From contig JAXMGT010000001.1 in assembly GCA_046347155.1 (NCBI GenBank), positions 1-64,000 on the forward strand: a stretch of 64,000 nucleotides of DNA, read 5' to 3'. Position 1 is the first letter of the stretch; the number at the start of each line of letters is the position of its first letter. The notes beneath the pieces are model-generated. The model ran no database searches, was not told the origin of the DNA, and saw nothing but the letters and a program-made list of their open reading frames with translations. The translations under genes were made by a program, and so were the position numbers. Positions 59,649-64,000 of this stretch are shown here, one piece after another. This stretch comes from RPQJ01 sp046347155. GTDB taxonomy: Bacteria > Pseudomonadota > Gammaproteobacteria > Steroidobacterales > Steroidobacteraceae.

Positions 59649-61570
59649 GCCCGGCGGATGCCCGTCCGGTACAGCCACAGCGCCAGCCCGCCGACCACCG
59701 CGAGCCCGAGCGCACGCCCGGACTGCAGCGACGCCGGCAGCGCGAGCACGTCAGAGCTGCCGGTGACGACGATCGGGATCGCGATCAGGATGCCCATCAG
59801 CGACTCGCCCGTGATGAGTCCCGCGGCGAACAGGATGCCGTTCTGCTTCGCGCGCTCGGCCTCTGGGCCCTCGCCGCGGATGCCGAGCCGTCGTTCGACG
59901 AGCCACGCGATCAGGCCGCCCGCGAAGATCGGCACCGACAGCTCGAGTGGAAGGTAGATGCCGACTGCGACCGCGAGCACCGGCGCGTGGAACGGCGCAT
60001 TGCGCGCCTTGAGCACCTGGTCGACGACGATGATCGCGACGCCGATCAACGCGCCGATGCCGATCATGCCCCACGGCAGGTGGCCGCCGAAGATGCCCTT
60101 GGCCACCGAGGCCATCAGCGTCGCCTGCGGTGCCGCGAGCGCGGCCGGGTGCTCGACCGTGCGTTCGCCGATGCCGTAGGCCTTGAGCAGCAGGTTGAGC
60201 ACGGGCGCCATCACGAGCGCGCAGCTCGCCGCGCCGATCGCGAGCATCACCTGCTGCCGCCAGGGCGTCGCGCCGACGAGCTGGCCCGCCTTGAGGTCCT
60301 GCAGGTTGTCACCGCCGATGCAGGCGGCGCAGCACACGACCGACCCGATCATGATCGCGGCCACCGGGCCGAGTTCGGCCCCGCGGCCCATCAGCGCGAC
60401 GAGCAGCAGAGACGCGAACAGGATCGTGCAGATCGTGATGCCTGAGACCGGGTTGTTCGACGAGCCCACGAGTCCGGCCATGTAGGCCGACACCGACGTG
60501 AACACGAACCCGGCGACGATCATGATCACCGTCATCACGAGGCTCACGCCCAGGTTCTGCACGATCGCCTGGTAGAGGATCGCGAGCGGCACCGTGAAGA
60601 GCACGAGCCCGACCAGGATCGCCTTCATCGGCAGGTCCTGCTCCGTGTGCGAGAGCGCCTTCGCGGCGCCGGCGCGCGTCGCGGCGAGCCCGCTGCGGAT
60701 GCCCGAGGCGAGCGAGCTGCGGATCGAGATGAGCGCCCAGACGCCGCCGACCAGCATCGCGCCGACGCCGAGGTAGCGCACCTGCGCCGACCAGATGCCG
60801 TAGGCGACGTCCTCGGCCGAGGCGCCGGCGAGCCGCTGCGCGAGCTCGGCGTTGTCGGCCAGGAAGTGCGCCGCGTAGACCGGGATCGCGACGTTCCAGG
60901 AGATCATGCCGCCGATCAGCGCCAGTGCGCCGATGTTGAGCCCGACGATGTAACCCACGCCGAGCAGGGCGGGCGAGAGGTTCGTGCCGAAGTAGGCGAG
61001 CCAGTGGCCGGCCCAGCCACTCGCGGCGGCCGTGTCCGGGATCAGCTTGAGGCCGCTCGCCGCGGCGAGCTTGGCGAATCCGCCGCCGAGCGCCGAGAGC
61101 CCGAGGATCTTCACGCCCTGCGCCGGGTTGTCGCCCGCCTTGAGCACCTCGGCCGCCGCGACGCCCTCCGGGAACTTGAGACCCTGCTCGACGATCAGCG
61201 AGCGGCGCAGCGGCACCGAGAAGAACACGCCGAGGATGCCGCCGAGCCCGGCGATCGCGAGCACCCAACCGTAGCGGAAGTCGGTCCAGTGCCCGAGGAT
61301 CACGAGCGCCGGCACCGTGAAGATCACGCCCGAGGCGATCGACGAGCCGGCCGAGGCGCCGGTCTGCACGATGTTGTTCTCGAGGATCGTGCTGCCGCCG
61401 AGTGCGCGCAGCACCGCCATCGAGACGACCGCCGCCGGGATCGCCGAGGCGATCGTGAGCCCAGCGAAGAGCCCGAGGTAGGTGTTCGCGGCGGCGAGCG
61501 CCATCGCGAGGACGATCGCGAGCGCGATCGCGCGGAACGTGAGCTGGGGCTGTACCGCGGTCGCGTTCAT
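59645..61570 (-). CDS. OPT-family oligopeptide transporter
   Basis: The 641-residue product has about 14-16 hydrophobic segments, begins with LTFRAIALAIVLAMALAAAN and has the OPT motifs NTYLGLFAGLTIASAIPAAV, GGSTILENNIVQTGASAGSS and KFPEGVAAAEVLKAG. OPT proteins import short oligopeptides or metal chelates. It sits between an M2 peptidase and an EamA exporter, all leftward, suggesting peptide uptake and processing. Confidence 0.92.
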   Translation of the reverse strand: MNATAVQPQLTFRAIALAIVLAMALAAANTYLGLFAGLTIASAIPAAVVSMAVLRALGGSTILENNIVQTGASAGSSIASGVIFTVPALVILGHWTDFRYGWVLAIAGLGGILGVFFSVPLRRSLIVEQGLKFPEGVAAAEVLKAGDNPAQGVKILGLSALGGGFAKLAAASGLKLIPDTAAASGWAGHWLAYFGTNLSPALLGVGYIVGLNIGALALIGGMISWNVAIPVYAAHFLADNAELAQRLAGASAEDVAYGIWSAQVRYLGVGAMLVGGVWALISIRSSLASGIRSGLAATRAGAAKALSHTEQDLPMKAILVGLVLFTVPLAILYQAIVQNLGVSLVMTVIMIVAGFVFTSVSAYMAGLVGSSNNPVSGITICTILFASLLLVALMGRGAELGPVAAIMIGSVVCCAACIGGDNLQDLKAGQLVGATPWRQQVMLAIGAASCALVMAPVLNLLLKAYGIGERTVEHPAALAAPQATLMASVAKGIFGGHLPWGMIGIGALIGVAIIVVDQVLKARNAPFHAPVLAVAVGIYLPLELSVPIFAGGLIAWLVERRLGIRGEGPEAERAKQNGILFAAGLITGESLMGILIAIPIVVTGSSDVLALPASLQSGRALGLAVVGGLALWLYRTGIRRA

Positions 61571-61601
61571 GCCGTCGTCTCCCCCGGGGCCGGCCCGGAC
61601 G

Positions 61602-63410
61602 TCACCAGCCGCACTTCTGGCCCTTGTTCTGCTCCTCGAGCCACGCGGCGAGCGGCGCGAAGTAGTCGAGGATCGCCGACGCGTCCATCTGGCGCGTGCC
61701 GGTGAGCTCGTAGAGCGTGTCCTGCCACGGCTGGCTCGCGCCCTTCGAGAGCATCGCGGCGAACTTCTTCCCCGCTTCCTTGTTGCCGTAGATCGAGCAC
61801 TGGTCGAGCGGGCCCTTGTAGCCCGCCGCCTCGCACAGCGCCTTCTGGAACTGGAACTGCAGGATGAACGAAAGGAAATAGCGCGTGTAGGGCGTGTTGC
61901 CCGGCACGTGGTACTTGGCGCCCGGGTCGAAGTCGGCCTCGCTGCGCGCGACGGCCGGGGCGACGCCCTGGTACTTCTCGCGCAGCGCCCACCACGAGGC
62001 GTTGTACTGGTCCGGCTGGATCTCGCCCGAGAACACCTTCCAGCGCCACTCGTCGATCACCTTGCCGAACGGCAGGAACGCGATCTTCTGCAGCGCGAGC
62101 TTCATCTGTGCGTTCAGCTCGGCCTCCCGACTCGGCTTCGAGGCCGGCACGAGGCCGATCTTCGCGAGGTAGGCAGGCGTCATCGACAGCGTGATCGTGT
62201 CGCCGATCGCCTCGTGGAAGCCGTCGTGGGCGCCGCCCTGGAACATGAACGGCTGGTTCTTGTACCAGAGGTCGTAATAGACGTGGCCCATCTCGTGGTA
62301 GATGGTCGTCAGGCTGTCGTAGTCGGGCTCGATGCACATCTTGATGCGCACGTCCTCGTACGCATCCATCTGCCAGGCGCTCGCGTGGCAGACGACGTCG
62401 CGGTCGCGCGGCTTCACGAGCATCGAGCGTTCCCAGAACGTCTTCGGCAGCGGCGGGAAGCCGATCGAGCCATAGAAATCCTCGGCGGACTTCGTCATCC
62501 GGATCGCGTCGTAGCCCTGCGCCTTGAGCGCCGCGTCCACGTCGAGGTTCGACGCACCCGGGTACGGCGCGAGCAGGTCGTAGATCGCGTCCCACTGCTG
62601 CGCCCACATGTTGCCGAGCAGGTGGGCCGGGATCGGCTTGCCGGCCGGCACCTTGTCCGCGCCGTACTTCTGCGCGAGCTTCGTCCGCGTGTAGCAGTGC
62701 AGCTGCTTGTAGAGCGGCTGCACCTGGTTCCACAGGCGCTCGGCCTCCTTCGAGAAGTCGTCGGCCGGCATGTCGTAACCCGAGCGCCACATCGCGCCGA
62801 GGTCCTTGTAGCCGAGCTCACGCGCGCCTTCGTTCGCGAGCGCGACGTAGCGCACGTAGTCCTGCCGGATCGGGCGGGCGGCCTCGTGCCAGCCCTGCCA
62901 GGCGTCGAGCAGCTGGTCGTAGTCGCGGCTCGTGGCGAGCACGGCCTTGAGCTCCGTCTCGTCGCGGCAGCCGTCGGCGCCCGGCTTGCAGTACTTGGCC
63001 GCGCCGTACTTCGCCTCCATCCCGGCCAGCACCGCCGCGAGCTCCGCGCGCTTCTGCGGGTCGTCCGGCGCGGGGGCCGGGAGGCCGAGCTTGAGCAGGC
63101 TGATCGCCCGCTTCGAGGCGGGGCTCATCGGCTGGCCTTCGTAGGTCTTCGCCTCGGCCACCAGCCGGCTGAACGACCCGAGCAGCCGTTCATTGGCCTT
63201 GGCGGTCAGGAACTGCGTGTCGACCGTGATGTAGGTGGCCTGCGTCCAGCCGGCCGCGTTGACCTCGAACGACAGGTCGGCGAGCTGCTTGTTCAGGCTC
63301 ACGACGAAGTCGTCGGCGGGCGTCGCGGCGGCGATGCCGGCCGGCAGCGTCGTGATCGCGGTGGCGGCGGCGCCGGCCAGGAGGACGCGGCGGAGCGTGC
63401 TTGTGGGCAT
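61602..63410 (-). CDS. M2-family dipeptidyl carboxypeptidase (ACE-like metallopeptidase)
   Basis: The 602-residue product has a signal peptide (RRVLLAGAAATAITTLPAGI, then AAA) and the zinc site HEMGH at residues 372-376 (TIYHEMGHVYYDLWYK), followed by FHEAIGDTI with the third ligand Glu. It removes dipeptides from peptide C-termini in the periplasm. Conserved blocks GYDAIRMTKSAEDFYGSIG and WMAEM-type regions fit M2. It lies between the OPT and POT transporters, which could import its products. Confidence 0.93.
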   Translation of the reverse strand: MPTSTLRRVLLAGAAATAITTLPAGIAAATPADDFVVSLNKQLADLSFEVNAAGWTQATYITVDTQFLTAKANERLLGSFSRLVAEAKTYEGQPMSPASKRAISLLKLGLPAPAPDDPQKRAELAAVLAGMEAKYGAAKYCKPGADGCRDETELKAVLATSRDYDQLLDAWQGWHEAARPIRQDYVRYVALANEGARELGYKDLGAMWRSGYDMPADDFSKEAERLWNQVQPLYKQLHCYTRTKLAQKYGADKVPAGKPIPAHLLGNMWAQQWDAIYDLLAPYPGASNLDVDAALKAQGYDAIRMTKSAEDFYGSIGFPPLPKTFWERSMLVKPRDRDVVCHASAWQMDAYEDVRIKMCIEPDYDSLTTIYHEMGHVYYDLWYKNQPFMFQGGAHDGFHEAIGDTITLSMTPAYLAKIGLVPASKPSREAELNAQMKLALQKIAFLPFGKVIDEWRWKVFSGEIQPDQYNASWWALREKYQGVAPAVARSEADFDPGAKYHVPGNTPYTRYFLSFILQFQFQKALCEAAGYKGPLDQCSIYGNKEAGKKFAAMLSKGASQPWQDTLYELTGTRQMDASAILDYFAPLAAWLEEQNKGQKCGW

Positions 63411-63473
63411 GGTGACCTCGATGTCTGCTCGTGGGGCCGGACCGCCGCGCGCACGCGGCGGTCCGCGGTTGGT

Positions 63474-64000
63474 TCAGCCCTGCTTCACGTCCTCGGCGCC
63501 GTGCATCCAGCGCACGAGCGTCCCGGACACCATCCACAGCACCACGGCGAACACGAACAGCGTGATCGCGAGGCCGCCGAAGATCGTGAGTTCGCCGAGG
63601 CTTTCGGCATAGGAGCCGATGAAGCCGGCGAGCAGGTTCGCGACGAAGTTGATCAGGAACCAGACGCCCATCATCAGCGAGGCGAGCCGGAGCGGCGCGA
63701 GCTTCGTGACCATCGACAGGCCCACCGGCGAGATGCAGAGTTCGCCCATCGTGTGGAACAGGTACGCGAGCACCAGCCACCACATGCTGGCCTTGATGCC
63801 GGTGTTCGACTCGAGCGCCGCGGCCACCATGAACAGGAAGCCGATGCCCGTCAGCACGAGCCCGAACACCATCTTGCGCGGCGTCGGCGGGTTGCGGCCC
63901 GAGCGGCCGAGCGAGACCCACATGGCCGTGAAGAGCGGGCCGAGCAGCACGATGAAGAGCGGATTGACCGACTGGAACCACCCGGCAGGCACCTCGAACG
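63474..64000 (-). CDS. POT-family peptide transporter, 3' part only (N-terminus beyond window)
   Basis: About 174 C-terminal residues are visible, reading leftward, and the gene continues past the right edge. Motifs include SVNPLFIVLLGPLFTAMWVS, MGELCISPVGLSMVTKLAP and MMGVWFLINFVANLLAGFIG, all typical of the last helices of POT/PTR dipeptide transporters. It is upstream of the M2 dipeptidase in the same direction, so the two likely cooperate in peptide use. Confidence 0.9.
   Translation of the reverse strand, partial: FEVPAGWFQSVNPLFIVLLGPLFTAMWVSLGRSGRNPPTPRKMVFGLVLTGIGFLFMVAAALESNTGIKASMWWLVLAYLFHTMGELCISPVGLSMVTKLAPLRLASLMMGVWFLINFVANLLAGFIGSYAESLGELTIFGGLAITLFVFAVVLWMVSGTLVRWMHGAEDVKQG

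Overview
The window is a high-GC (roughly 70% by eye) chromosomal segment from a gammaproteobacterium. The rpmH-rnpA-yidD-yidC-mnmE block transcribed leftward, facing dnaA-dnaN-recF-gyrB transcribed rightward, is the classic gammaproteobacterial replication-origin layout. The yibN-grxC-secB-gpsA block opposite envC, the DUF4124 protein next to glnA-ntrB-ntrC, and the POT/OPT/M2-peptidase cluster fit a Xanthomonadales- or Steroidobacterales-like lineage. The genus cannot be fixed from the sequence alone. Genes are tightly packed, many with 4-base start/stop overlaps. No tRNA, rRNA, CRISPR array or intact insertion sequence was seen.

Layout. 1-11758: origin region, with near-consensus DnaA boxes on both sides of dnaA, an AT-rich stretch before dnaN and two parS-like palindromes inside recF. 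An SDR gene is coupled to gyrB. 11768-16611: Entner-Doudoroff operon zwf-edd-eda, divergent from a GntR/UTRA regulator across an operator-rich spacer. 16641-22655: a MAPEG protein, a membrane-bound winged-helix/TolB-like/TPR regulator with a small partner, a class A beta-lactamase divergent from it, and a lipoprotein esterase. 22740-27088: PlsC-like acyltransferase, glycyl-tRNA synthetase (glyQ-glyS) and a CoA-binding protein. 27217-32259: POT peptide transporter, then a metal-uptake group (DUF2946-like protein, porin, binding protein, permease). 32298-37500: a sulfoacetaldehyde acetyltransferase-like enzyme joined in frame to a periplasmic CpxP-like protein, then a DUF2950/DUF3300 pair. 37620-42492: nitrogen assimilation: glnA with NtrC sites plus sigma-54 and sigma-70 promoters, a DUF4124 protein, ntrB and ntrC.

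42505-49306: mixed housekeeping (murI, panD, pyrD, a CBS protein) and small enzymes. A lower-GC methyltransferase gene here is framed by a perfect 39-bp direct repeat. 49379-52937: gpsA-secB-grxC-rhodanese opposite envC. 53042-58735: a degenerate GGDEF-EAL protein, an S41 protease and a DJ-1 protein with overlapping starts, then a MAPEG protein, a small membrane protein and lepB. 58764-64000: EamA exporter, OPT transporter, M2 dipeptidyl carboxypeptidase and the 3' part of a second POT transporter, which together look like a peptide uptake and digestion module.

Most of the window is ordinary core genome. The unusual items are: rnpA has no ATG, GTG or TTG start downstream of rpmH; a signal-peptide protein reads through into a ThDP enzyme; one methyltransferase module is bounded by direct repeats that duplicate the 3' end of a neighbouring gene; a long REP-like hairpin forms part of the glyQ coding end; and the metal-uptake group lacks an ATPase.
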